Shown piece after piece: positions 1 to 9,639 of a stretch of 64,000 bases of DNA. Position 1 is the stretch's first letter, and each line of letters begins with the position of its first letter. The DNA is taken from contig CALYLX010000111.1 of the NCBI GenBank assembly GCA_944990035.1, forward strand, positions 1,116,001-1,180,000, in the 5' to 3' direction. This DNA comes from Clitopilus passeckerianus. Its lineage: Eukaryota > Basidiomycota > Agaricomycetes > Agaricales > Entolomataceae. The position numbers and the translations under genes were made by a program. Below the pieces are notes generated by a model. The model made no database searches. It saw only the letters and a list, made by a program, of their open reading frames with translations, and was not told the DNA's origin.

Positions 1-937
1 AAGTTTGTGGCTCTCTTCTGAATTTATCCGCGCAACGCTGATGTGGAATCCACAGAGCATTCGAATACGCTAAGAATCGCGATAAAAGTGTCAAGTATCG
101 CGCAGTTCTCGTCACCCGCACCGTCCTAGGGAGAGTGCAGGACGTGCCCAAAGAGGACCCTTCACTCGTAAAACCAGAAAGTGGCTACGACTCGGTCAGT
201 TCTTCCATGTGGCTTAAGGCTTGACTCTCAGTCTCATTGACAGGTCCGTGGACGGGCGAACGGTGGTGGGTCCATGGAATATGTTGTCTACAATGAGGAC
301 GCTGTTCGCCCAGCGTATCTAGTGATGTTGAAAACAAAGTAGTGGGTGGTAATATCTGGGTTCCCGATTGGCATGCTGGTAGTTGTAGCCACGGTGGCCG
401 AAACTCCTGCCCGTGTGCGACTGCTCACGCGCCGGATACTGTGGTTCGACTATATCTCTTTCCAACTTTTGGCGACAGGGACCGTAACCTAGCTTACTAT
501 CACATATCCCCCGGAGAAACATGGCCAGAGCAAGCTTAACTATTTTATTTTTCTTCAGTAACTTGGTTCTTATTTAGAATATGATATTATCGTCGTTTGG
601 GAACTCCGGGGATGGGGAGCTTGCAAGTATCCGACTCAAGTAGCAAATAACTATTCCGGAGTGCAACTCTTGAATGCGAAATGGAGTTCCTTTGCTAATA
701 GCTCATATCAAGCGTGACCTTGGCTGGGCTGTGATATTCAGGTTTATACCGCCAAGTAGGCTTTAATTCGTAGTGATCTCTATGGTACCGTTCAGACAAG
801 TAAGCAGCGGCAGTTCATTGATTCTACTCCAGGATAACACGGATGAACTGGATACACCGTGACATTTGCCTGGGCAGGCTGTATCGCCGCAGCGGGTGGC
901 CGGAAGGAAAGTGTGATTCCATCACCGTAAGCCATGA
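1..937. other. No gene recognised
   Basis: Both strands were read. Only short open frames without splice-supported continuation or recognisable motifs are present. The stretch lies downstream of the minus-strand pseudogene copy that begins at 1498 and may hold further decayed sequence from it, but no alignment to the better copy at 5232-8350 could be made by eye. Confidence 0.5.
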
Positions 938-1498
938 TTACGGCCAGAAGTACCAAATTAGGTACATAGTAAGTAGCGGCATGATCGGTAGAATGATCGC
1001 CGGAACATTTGGGCCAGCAGCTGTCCCAGCAGAGCTCGTATAAGGGAGAGATGTCGAGTTCGGAGCTGGTGGGGAGACGGGAAAGTTGAATGTTTGGGGT
1101 GGTTGGAATGACCCAATCTCGGGTGCAAGACGTTGCGATGCAGATGATGAAGACGATTCTGCACCAAAAGCTGCCTGTTCTGGTGGCAACGGGGTATATC
1201 CGCTAGCGGCTAGCGGTGAAAGCGGATTTGAAGCCTCCATGAGGGGAGAATTGAGGATAAGGTCGTGGATCTTTGACGCAAGCAGAGCAGGATCTGCAGG
1301 ATTTTCTCCGTCTTCACTGTAAGCTCCTCGTTGTCGTGACACTTCATCATGAGAGCCACCAGACTTCCACCCTCTCCTGACTCTCCCAACAACGTCTCCA
1401 AAGGCGCTGGAGAAACCCAAGGAGAAATAGGATGAGGACTACGTGCCCTCTATGTTGGTCGTCGCTTTTGTGTCATTATGGGTATCTGTCGGCGCCAT
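938..1498 (-). pseudogene. Decayed copy 1 of a conserved Agaricomycete protein (N-terminal part)
   Basis: The minus strand starts with ATG at 1498, but the frame meets TAG at 1441-1439 after 19 codons. Another frame then reads on, with the segment GGSHDEVSRQRGAYSEDGEN followed by PADPALLASK. The second copy at about 7915-8330 reads GGSHNEVSRQRRANGDDGEN and the same PADPALLASK, so the two are paralogous. Relative to copy 2, copy 1 carries one extra base near 1440 and about 29-30 extra bases near 1360-1390, so a mutation changed the frame in one of them. The frame ends at 938 after a hydrophobic stretch (VPAIILPIMPLLTMYLIWYF). The rest of the gene is not visible further left. Function is unknown; most likely a truncated pseudogene. 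Confidence 0.55.
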
Positions 1499-1656
1499 AA
1501 TTCGTTAGCGTTTGGTACAGAATACATATAAAACGGCCACTTGCACCTTGATTAGGCTGGGTATACAAAGATGAGAAGAACATCGCCATGCAGGAGGCAA
1601 CGTTGAGGCGAGCAGGACGAGGACAAAGAATATGTCGATTAGGTAAGCACACCGCA
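1203..1656 (-). repeat. Diverged duplicate segment, copy 1 (partner about 7936-8356)
   Basis: This segment aligns by eye with about 7936-8356 in the same orientation. Shared blocks include the codons around PADPALLASK, the block tagagggcacg, and the upstream block caccttgattaggctgggta, followed in both by tacaaagatg. Both copies also share the outer block attaggtaagcaca. The duplication therefore covers the start of the coding region and its upstream flank, including an AT-rich TTTTATATG-like element near 1525-1535 (minus strand). Confidence 0.8.
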
Positions 1657-1920
1657 ACGAACTTTAAGCGTCAATTCTGCGTTCATACCGGATTTATATG
1701 GGTACAGATGTACTCCTATTGCTGTCTACAGCATCTGTGAGTAGCTACAGTTCTTATTTCCGCTCTAATACAAGTTGATGCACTCGTCTTGTGACCCTGT
1801 ATCCCCGAGATTGAGCAGGATCGCGAACATACGCCTCCAAAACCCCCAAACGCGCAGCATAACTAGCGTTACCAAAATCGAAAGTAATGAGATCCTATTC
1901 CGTAGACATTATAGCCTTGA

Positions 1921-2800
1921 TCAAGGACTTCCCATCATCGTGCCTACTTTAGGTTCTGGCGTGGGTTTCTCCCATAAGTTGGCTTCCGAAGAATGAAAGT
2001 TGCCAAGTGTGAGCGATGTCGAGCCGCGGCCAACCCCACGACTTGTTCCTACGGCACACATATTCCTTATGATCGCAGGAGTGACAAAATAAGCAGGTAT
2101 GTCGATTGTCTCCAACCTCCTCGCAGGCAGTGCATCGAATGGGTAGCTGCCAAGGCCGTACGCATTCTCAGAAGGCTTTCCTTTGGACGTGATAATTAGC
2201 TCACGGAGGGTGGCCGATACGGCGGAGACGACCAGCTTGAAGTCTTCCAAATACGAAAGAAATACTCCGTCTAGCCGGAGTCTTCGCAATCTGCAACCCT
2301 CGGGTCCAAGATTGAATGGAATCAAGTACTGGAAGTCACGACAATCCAGTCGGCTCGCCTTTATTGTGAGGGATTCGAGATTAAACGATGGGGCTAGGAG
2401 CCGAGGGCTTCTGATTCCAAGGACCAGTCAGTACCTCATTGGGGTGATACGACAAGCGACAAAATCCCACCGTCGCCTTGAGCACAAAGCCACCACTTGA
2501 AGATAACGCAAAGCGGGGAACACTAGTAGCACGTCATAGGGCGCTTCTTCGGATATGCCGCTGACACTGCAACAGTGCGACACGCTTGCGACAGGCATTG
2601 TCAGTCGTGAATCGGCGTCCGTGCCGGTTCACACGTTCTTCTTCAATCTCGAACATTCCGGGAGGAACCAAGGAAGTGGGCAACTATCTACGGGGCCGAA
2701 GATGCAGACTACGGACCTCAATAGCCGACCAACAACGCCGACATGACGGCTTTCCACTTCTGAGGACGCCCATCGAGTGTTCTGTGGAAACATAAGCCAT
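1921..2800 (-). pseudogene. F-box/LRR-like protein remnant
   Basis: A minus-strand frame from about 2600 down to 1921 reads like the leucine-rich part of a fungal F-box protein. Visible pieces are FPALRYLQVV, FNLESLTIKASRLDC, LRRLRLDGVFLSYLED, VSATLRELIITSKG and RLETIDIPAYFVTPAI. An in-frame TGA at 2430-2428 interrupts it, and no F-box or clear start is seen upstream. Spaced leucines followed by ordered short segments are typical of the solenoid that follows an F-box. The stop could be hidden in an unrecognised intron, but no good donor/acceptor pair was found, so a remnant is the simplest reading. Confidence 0.4.
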
Positions 2801-2849
2801 CCTACTCATCCAATGAACGACATGGTCTAAATGTTATCATATAGATGGA

Positions 2850-3230
2850 GCTCACCACAAGTACTGGCTGTAGGGTACGTCATTTCATCCTATAGGCTGT
2901 AGCAGAACTCTTGCTCGGACGGAGGAGGGTTGAGTGTGATGCCACTGTCAGGCGGTCCCTGTCCTCATCGGCGGCCGCGCCACTTCCGTTATTTTTTTCT
3001 AGTTGGATCGTTTCCGCAGAAAATTCTGTAGCTTGACACTGCCAGACGTCACTCATTTGAGATGGAGCTTATACATGAGCGACCAGAGTTAGAGTAAAAT
3101 TTTGCCGAATTTTTCTAGAAGACCAGCCTGGAATGGGCGATAACACATCGGAAGTCACCCTCTGTAGGCACCGACTTTCACTGTGAATATGAGGGCGTTT
3201 GGTTTTGAGTTATAAATGGTAAAGTAGGTG
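2850..3230. repeat. Diverged duplicate of 3' flank (partner about 4766-5290)
   Basis: Several blocks recur in the same order and orientation in 4766-5290. Examples are gctgtagcagaactcttgct versus gctgtagcaggcgtcttgtt, and gcggccgcgcca versus atggccgcgccc. Later blocks are tgtagcttgacactgccaga versus tgtagcttgccgctgtcagt, and atgagggcgtttggttttga versus atgaaggcgttcgctttgaa. The partner overlaps the 3' end of the minus-strand gene copy ending at 5232. This segment is therefore probably the 3' flank left from another copy of the same gene. Confidence 0.6.
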
Positions 3231-4765
3231 TAGGACATGTGCATGAATGGGCGAGAACGGTCTTGGTGCGTCATAATCGGAAGCAGTTGTTGGCAAAGAA
3301 GTGGATGGGTGTGAGTTGTAATTCTGAAGAGTATCGGATGAGCCCGTCACTGGTTATTGTTTTTCTCCGTAAGTGAAGGAGATTCTTCTCCGAACGCTCG
3401 TTGGAAGTCGAGGGTGGGCTCGATTAAATAACCTTGTTCGGATTCAGAAGCCGGAATTGGGGTTGTAGCTCGAGGAAGACGTATTTCAGACGTGGAAGCC
3501 TCAGGAAAGAAATGTCATCAGCTATCGGTATGCCGCCAAATCCTCTCGTTCTTCGTCATTCCTCTTCATCAATTACACATCCCAGAGGCTCAAGTGCCGC
3601 ATATCATCGAGTATTTCATTATGATGGCTGGTTTGGAATACATAGGTAGTGGAACACCCTTAAACCATGCGCTTGGGAGTTTGGATTGGACGGCATAATT
3701 TTACAAATACGAGCAACATTGTCAAATCTATCCAAGAGATCGTCCAAAACCAGCTTCTCATATCCCCCGACTAACCTATTCGATAACAGGTTTCAACTGC
3801 CAGACTTGACTGCCACTAGTAATCTGTCCAGCATCAGGTCTCACCGTCACTTTGGGCCCTCCTTCAGCAGTCATATCCAAATCTTCGTACTCCAGTCTAA
3901 CCAACCCCAACCCGCGTCAGTCATCGTATTCCAACCCAATATAGGAAGAGAAAACTCACTTGAAGAGACTATAAGGCAACGGCACTACCGTCAAAGACTG
4001 GAACTTCCACAGTACCGGACGGAAGTGGGCATCAACAACAGTCCCACTTGACGGATGGCTCGGGAGCCCATTGGGTTGGAGATAACTTTTATCTGTGACA
4101 CTCAGGATATACCACTTGCCGACATCGTCGAGCCCGGGGGCGGGAGTGAAGTCCCACTGCTGGGAGGGGCTTCCGTTGAACGGTGCAAGGAAGACTATCG
4201 GAAATGTCGGATATCGGACTCAGAATTAGGAAAGGTAGGGGACGAGGACGAGGAGTAGGCGGCATTCAATACTTACCCTGACGCTCTTCCTTGTGAAATT
4301 CGAGGACGCGGTTGTCGAGGGTGCTGTAGACGAAGAATTTGACCATTTCGCTCACGGTGACGATAAGTTCAATGAGAAGTATATCCGCTGCCAGGTAGCT
4401 GTCTCCCTTTTATACTGAGCGTGCCCCAATATACGAATGTTCTTCTCGGTTTAGGTTTACGTCGGAGGACGATATTTCGGCTCATTCGCGTTCTCGGCAT
4501 ATGCTCGTCATCTTCTGATTTCAATCCACAGTCTTCTAGTATCGGCAACCCAGAATAACTGTCAACTGTCCATGTCAACGTCAGTGGATAGATATCTGTA
4601 GTACCGATGATGCGGGGTATACACCTCAGTAATGTCTCCACCTCTGCGAGCATATCCATCCGAAAGCAGAGGTCCCCACGACGACATCCCTTTCAAGCCA
4701 AGCTATAGCGTATCGAATGAGGCACGAAGACTGAATGTTATTGAAGTAGAAGCTTCAACCAAGTG
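3231..4765. other. No intact gene recognised
   Basis: Short open frames occur on both strands (for example a 96-codon minus frame at 4369-4659) but show no recognisable motif and no splice-supported extension. The position between repeat copies suggests decayed sequence from the duplicated gene family. Confidence 0.4.
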
Positions 4766-5290
4766 GAAATGGAGTTCGATTACGTCTTAGCTACGTCATC
4801 TGTAGCTGTAGCAGGCGTCTTGTTCGGATGGCTGAGGCAGGACCCCTCGTGTCGTCGATGGCCGCGCCCGTCACGAAAGTCGGCGGCTTCTCCGATTTTG
4901 AATGATTCCAGAAGGATAAGGAGAAATAATGTAGCTTGCCGCTGTCAGTCGTCAACCATTCGAGATGGGGTTGAGCGAACAGGGTTTATAGAGCAAATTG
5001 AACACGATGACCTCTGGCAAAAAGGTTTGGTGCATAGGTCAGCAACACCCGTTTGAGGGGTTCAGTAAACCATCATGCACTGTCGCCAGGGCTAGGGTTT
5101 CCAGAAGGCAGGTGGCAGATTAACGAGAACGAACCAACCTCCTTTGGCTCAAACGCAGCCCATGGCCGTAGGCAGGAGGAGTGGCTTCTTATGATGCTGA
5201 TAACATAGAAGCCACATCGCGGGCGCGAACTTCACTGAATGTATGAAGGCGTTCGCTTTGAAAGGGGAACGTCATGCATGTAAATGTCTT
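4766..5290. repeat. Diverged duplicate of 3' flank, copy 2 (partner about 2850-3230)
   Basis: See the partner at 2850-3230. The right end overlaps the last codons of the minus-strand frame that stops at 5232, so the duplicated unit runs from the 3' end of the gene into its downstream flank. Confidence 0.6.
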
Positions 5291-8200
5291 CTATAAGTAG
5301 AGTGTAAGAATAAATTACAACACAAAATTGACCAGTAGAAAAGGGTGTGAATACAACACACACCATCAGACTCCCACTCCAACTCCAGCACCGTCTCTCC
5401 AAATTCAATACCCTCCTAAAACTTTCCGTAATCCCTGAAATGCTTCCAGCTAACTTCGAGTTGGACCTCTTAGCGCTGACGTCACCTGTAGAAACCGCCT
5501 GATTTTGACAAGTGGCAGCCGTGGACGGAGCGGAACGAGCAGTGACGATGGGAGGACCAGCAGTCGAAGTTGCCGGTATCCTTGAGCTAGACGACGTCGA
5601 CCCAACAACAACTATCCCAGCACTGGGATCCTCCGAGTGCCTTCTGCGTGTCTTCAGACCCTTGTTATCCCTCGTCGTACTCTTGCTCTTCTTCGTCTTG
5701 AGAGCAGGAGAGGTAGATGGACCAGGAGCAGAGGCATCAGCCGAACTCCTCCTACTGCCCACGTCCCATGCCCTGGTCCTCAACTACTCTCCACCCTCTT
5801 CCTGCTCGACGTTCCCAGATCTCCTCGGCCCTACTCCCGCTTGAACTCTTGCTCATTGACGCCCGAGGAGACGGTCGCGGTCTCCTAATCTGAGGTTCAG
5901 GGACAGTAACAGAACCACGCTCCTGATGTCCGGGCAGCTCAACATCCCTCCTCCCACCCGGTGGAGGCGGTGATGCACCTCATCCTCCTGCTACACCTCC
6001 CTCGGCAGGTATTGGAACCCCCGACCCATTTCCCCACGGACTACTTTGGTTGTAAATGCTGTTACTGCTGCTGACCCATAAACGGAGAATACGACTGAAG
6101 TTGCTTTTCAGGATGATGCAACGGCGTGCCATACACCGAACTAGGGGTCTGGGGTACCGGACTCCTCGGCACGCCTGGACCTGTCGGTGTCGTGGGAGGA
6201 TGTTGGAAAAGTGATCCAGGTATGCCGCCTGGCATCCTGAAAGTAGGACCAGGACTGCTTGGATGTTCTTGAACCGGCGACAGAGGGCGTGCGTATATGG
6301 CTGGTGATGGAGCATGTGAAGGTGAATTTCCAAATACAGTCGATGGAGCGGCCATGTATGCGTAGGGGTCCACCATGGGTAACTGCGATGAGCTGAATGC
6401 TATAGGACTCAGGAAGGCTTACGGGAGCGGTCGAGGAGTCTGGAAGACCGCCCGATGAGCCGCCGCTGCTGGCATTTGCGCAGTAGACACCGACCCAGCT
6501 GGCAGAGAGGAGAAACTGCCAACAACCGATGTGGCCATCGTCCACGGATTCATCACCCCAGCATCAGATGGTGGCAGGTTTGCATGTCCTGCAGAAGGCA
6601 ATGGCGAAAGCCTCAGCAGCGGTGACGGAGGGGGAGGCGAGAACATCTGGGAATGTCCACCAGAAGGGTAAAGAAACTGGGGCGATCCCGGCATGTGGTT
6701 TGGCAAGAATGGCGTGGGTGAACCATAAACCAAGGCTGCGAGTGGTGATGGTGCAAACGTAGGTGAATGGTACCATCGCGGTACCATTCATCGGCCGTTC
6801 TTGCTCCGGAGCATCTGCCCATCCGGCCCCAACAGCAGCGGAATCCAAAGGATGAATAGAGGTGTGTATAGGCGGTGGACTCATGTATATCGGTGTCGTA
6901 GGCTCCGTCCTATAATGGGGTGGAGGTGAGCCAAGAAGTCGGGCATTTTCTTCCGTGTTATCACCACCAGCAAGAATGGACGCGATGGAAGGTAATGGTC
7001 GATTTTGGATATACGGTGATGGGGATAGGGGAGGGAAGTCCGTTTCGTACCATGTTGATGGTATTAGTGCGACAGGAAGAAGCCATGTTACTGTTAGAAT
7101 CACGCCGTGTCCTGCAGACAAGTTACGTTAGTTACTAGTGCTTAAAATGAATAGCGTGTATGAGAAACAAACCTTCGTCATATCCCTTCACCCTACCCCA
7201 ACTCCATCCTACAAATCCTCCAACGTATCCAACGTACGGCACCAATAGCTGCAGTAGCGCGACTATTGGCCTAACCTGCATTGGTAGAACCGACAGCGGC
7301 AGGTTGGACAGGAACCAGGTCAGAGACGTCGTCAACACTGTTGCTTGGTGAGAGAACGACTGTAACGGCGATCGAGAGGACGAAGGTGCTCCCATCACTG
7401 GTGGCGGAAGATACCTGAGCCTTTCGTCAGCGTTGGCAGTCAAGAAGAAACAGAAACATACTGACAATCGATAACCCCACCACATAGCCTGAATTGATAA
7501 TTCCGTTTTGGAAGGTACTCATACACGGGGTCATCTCCTCGTGGATGCAGCTCTTGGAGGTGTCGGTAAGGGATGTCGACTATAAGCAGGTGCTGGTGTT
7601 GCAAAAGGTGAAGCTGCAGCTGTGGTCGTAGCCGTTACGTTTGCTCTTGTCGTCGTCGTCGGAGCTGCTGGTGTGGCTGCAGTAGATGTTCCGAAAGGCC
7701 AGAACCATCTGGTCCCTTCTTGAGCTGGGGCTGTAGGTGCTGCACCATGATGACCAGTATCATCGTCTGGTTCCTCGACAATCCCGCTTTCGGCAATTTC
7801 CACCACCGAAGTCGGCGTGAGGACGAGAGGTGAATAGAGCATGAAGCTCGATCCTTCATCCGGAAGCTCTTCGACATTTAGCTCTTTGTCATGCTCATGA
7901 TGCTGCTCTCCCGCTCAGGAACCGGCGCCGATGTCTAGCAGATAGCGGTGAAAGTGGATTTGGAGCGTCCAGGAGGGGAGAATGAAGTGGGTCTTCGACG
8001 CAAGCAGAGCTGGGTCTGCTGGGTTTTCGCCATCATCACCGTTAGCTCGTCGTTGACGTGACACCTCATTATGAGAGCCACCAGACGTCTCCGAAGGCAC
8101 TGGAGAAACCCAAGGAGAAACAGGACGAGGACCCGTGCCCTCTATGTTGGTCGTAGCTTTTGTGTCCTTATGGGTATCTATACCGCCATGATTCGTTAGC

Positions 8201-8350
8201 CTTGAGTACAAAATACACATAAAACGACCACTTGCACCTTGATTAGGCTGGGTATACAAAGATGAAAAGAACTTCATCGCTATGCAGGCGAGACCAACGT
8301 CGAGGTGAGCAGGGTAACACTGAAGGTTGGCCAATTAGGTAAGCACATCC
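5232..8350 (-). pseudogene. Copy 2 of conserved Agaricomycete protein with WWGYR and TWLLP motifs; N-terminal half interrupted
   Basis: The minus strand encodes a multi-exon protein of unknown function. One continuous frame from 8334 to 7486 reads PADPALLASK, then SFMLYSPLVLTPTSVVEIAE, FWPFG, VPSKTELSIQ and MWWGYRL. It is broken by in-frame TGA codons at 7917-7915, 7533-7531 and 7521-7519. From memory, relatives carry Trp at the last stop (R-V-W-V-P-S), so TGG to TGA is likely. The upstream ATG near 8191 is followed by TAG after three codons because one base is missing relative to copy 1. Further on the gene looks better kept. A 47-51 nt intron near 7410-7460 gives YLPPPVMG, then VGYVGGFVGWSWGRVKGYDE. 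An intron near 7065-7125 leads to HGVILTVTWLLPVALIPSTW, and a 49-nt intron joins ERPMN to ALVYGSPTPF. Pro/Ser-rich sequence follows to 5232 with unresolved frame changes near 6400, 6060 and 5780. It is either a pseudogene or a gene surviving from an internal ATG at 7485. Confidence 0.55.
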
Positions 8351-8356
8351 TCTATG
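7936..8356 (-). repeat. Diverged duplicate segment, copy 2 (partner about 1203-1656)
   Basis: This is the same duplicated 5' segment as at 1203-1656, with numerous substitutions and several small indels. The shared upstream block holds a TTTTATGTG element on the minus strand near 8220-8225, where copy 1 has TTTTATATG. Confidence 0.8.
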
Positions 8357-8676
8357 CGGCAAGCTCGGCCCGATGATTCCAGGTCTAAACTTGTGGGGAT
8401 GGCCAATGCTTCGCATGGCGGTTTACGAGTCTGGAGTTTACTTTATCATGGTGACCTCCTCTATCCGAGTTATCTAGACTCCAAGATACAATAAACCACA
8501 TCTTACTTGTGACTACGACCAGGTCTAAGACCGTCTAACGTTTCTGTCCACGGGCGTACTGCGACACGAGGCACACCCTGGAGCTGTGCCGTGCCTCGAT
8601 GCAGTGAATAATTAATAAATACCTAAACTGGCAGGGGATATTTGTTTAGCATCCACTTCAACGAGCATCCGACATT

Positions 8677-9385
8677 ATGGGTGAGAAATTCCTTGAATTT
8701 AATTCGGGAGAAGATACAAAGGTCAAGCATTTTTATAGGCTTCGCGCTATGGCTCGTTCCATCTGAGGGTGAGTCGGCAGCACTCTCTAGACTCATGGAG
8801 TACCGCCCGACGCCACGCATGACAAACACAAGGTCAAGATCGTACGCAACCTTCCATCCACACATCACCCTCGCCACATTCGATGAGCTGCATCCCGAAT
8901 TCAAGCTCGATGCCATCGTGCCCCAAAAAGGTCTCGTTGTCACACATTTTCGGGCGATGAAGCGCGGCAACACATACCTTGGCGCGTTGAAGATCCAAAT
9001 AGCGAAGAATCAGGACCTTGAAAGGTTACACAGGAAGATCACTAGGAATCTGGATTGGCTGGGTGTTCAATGGAAGAGCCGGAGTTTTCCACACATGTCT
9101 TTGTTCTATGTCGAGGAGGCAGAGGAGCGAGAACGACTGGTACGCGGACTCCACGAGGGCATGTATGTTAGGCGTCATGAGGAGGTAGACGGACGCATTA
9201 TCCTTCGGGCTGCCGCGAACGAGAGATCGATTCGGCGATATACGGGGTCGGAGGTTTGGTTGGTGGACTGCTGTTCGAAGGAGGTGGAGGGGTGGAAAGT
9301 CATGGAAAAGCTGCCGCTCTCACCGGCCAATGTTCCTTCCGGGAACGCAGATCCTCTGCGCGATTCGAGCAAAATAGCCAGTTGA
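8677..9385 (+). CDS. 2',3'-cyclic-nucleotide 3'-phosphodiesterase (2H superfamily, CPDase)
   Basis: This is a predicted 216-residue enzyme of the 2H phosphoesterase superfamily. Family members open cyclic phosphates such as ADP-ribose 1'',2''-cyclic phosphate formed during tRNA splicing. The two catalytic H-x-(T/S) motifs are visible: HITLATF (His43, Thr45) and HMSLFYV (His120, Ser122). The N-terminus MGFALWLVPSEGE matches the start of fungal CPDases. The ATG (8677-8679) and one further base form a 4-nt first coding exon. Intron 8681-8738 (58 nt, GTGAGA...TTATAG) follows, and exon 2 runs 8739-9385. A longer frame without the intron has no ATG and reads through the splice sites, so the spliced start is preferred. 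Length fits the family (about 200-240 residues). Function is inferred from motifs only. Confidence 0.88.
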
Positions 9386-9580
9386 AGGTGTGGACAAATG
9401 GGTTGAAAAGCTTGAAGTTATCAAATAGGTCCGGACAGTGTGTCGAGAAGTCTAGACGAAAAATACGGTCGAGTACACCAAGAAGGCTCTGCAGCGCGTT
9501 CTGGTGCTCGTTTCTCATTTCGCTTATCGTTGCTTTCCCGTACCGATGTGATCAGATTAGATCTCTTGGCCGTCGTCATG

Positions 9581-9590
9581 GGATATATTT
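9581..9590 (+). promoter_or_regulatory. TATA-like element upstream of the HET-C gene
   Basis: An AT-rich GATATATTT sequence lies about 50-60 nt before the HET-C start codon at 9640 and is followed by a pyrimidine-rich stretch up to the ATG. Position and composition fit a core promoter, but no transcription start is known. Confidence 0.3.
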
Positions 9591-9639
9591 AGGGCTTCAA
9601 CGCTCCAATCTATTCAATCTCTCTCATCTATCTACTTCT

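Noticed and set aside
6564..7121. Reading straight through to a 185-residue protein in one frame
   Set aside because: A 49-nt intron with good ends inside this frame joins to the better conserved Pro/Ser-rich frame, so the long frame is partly intronic.
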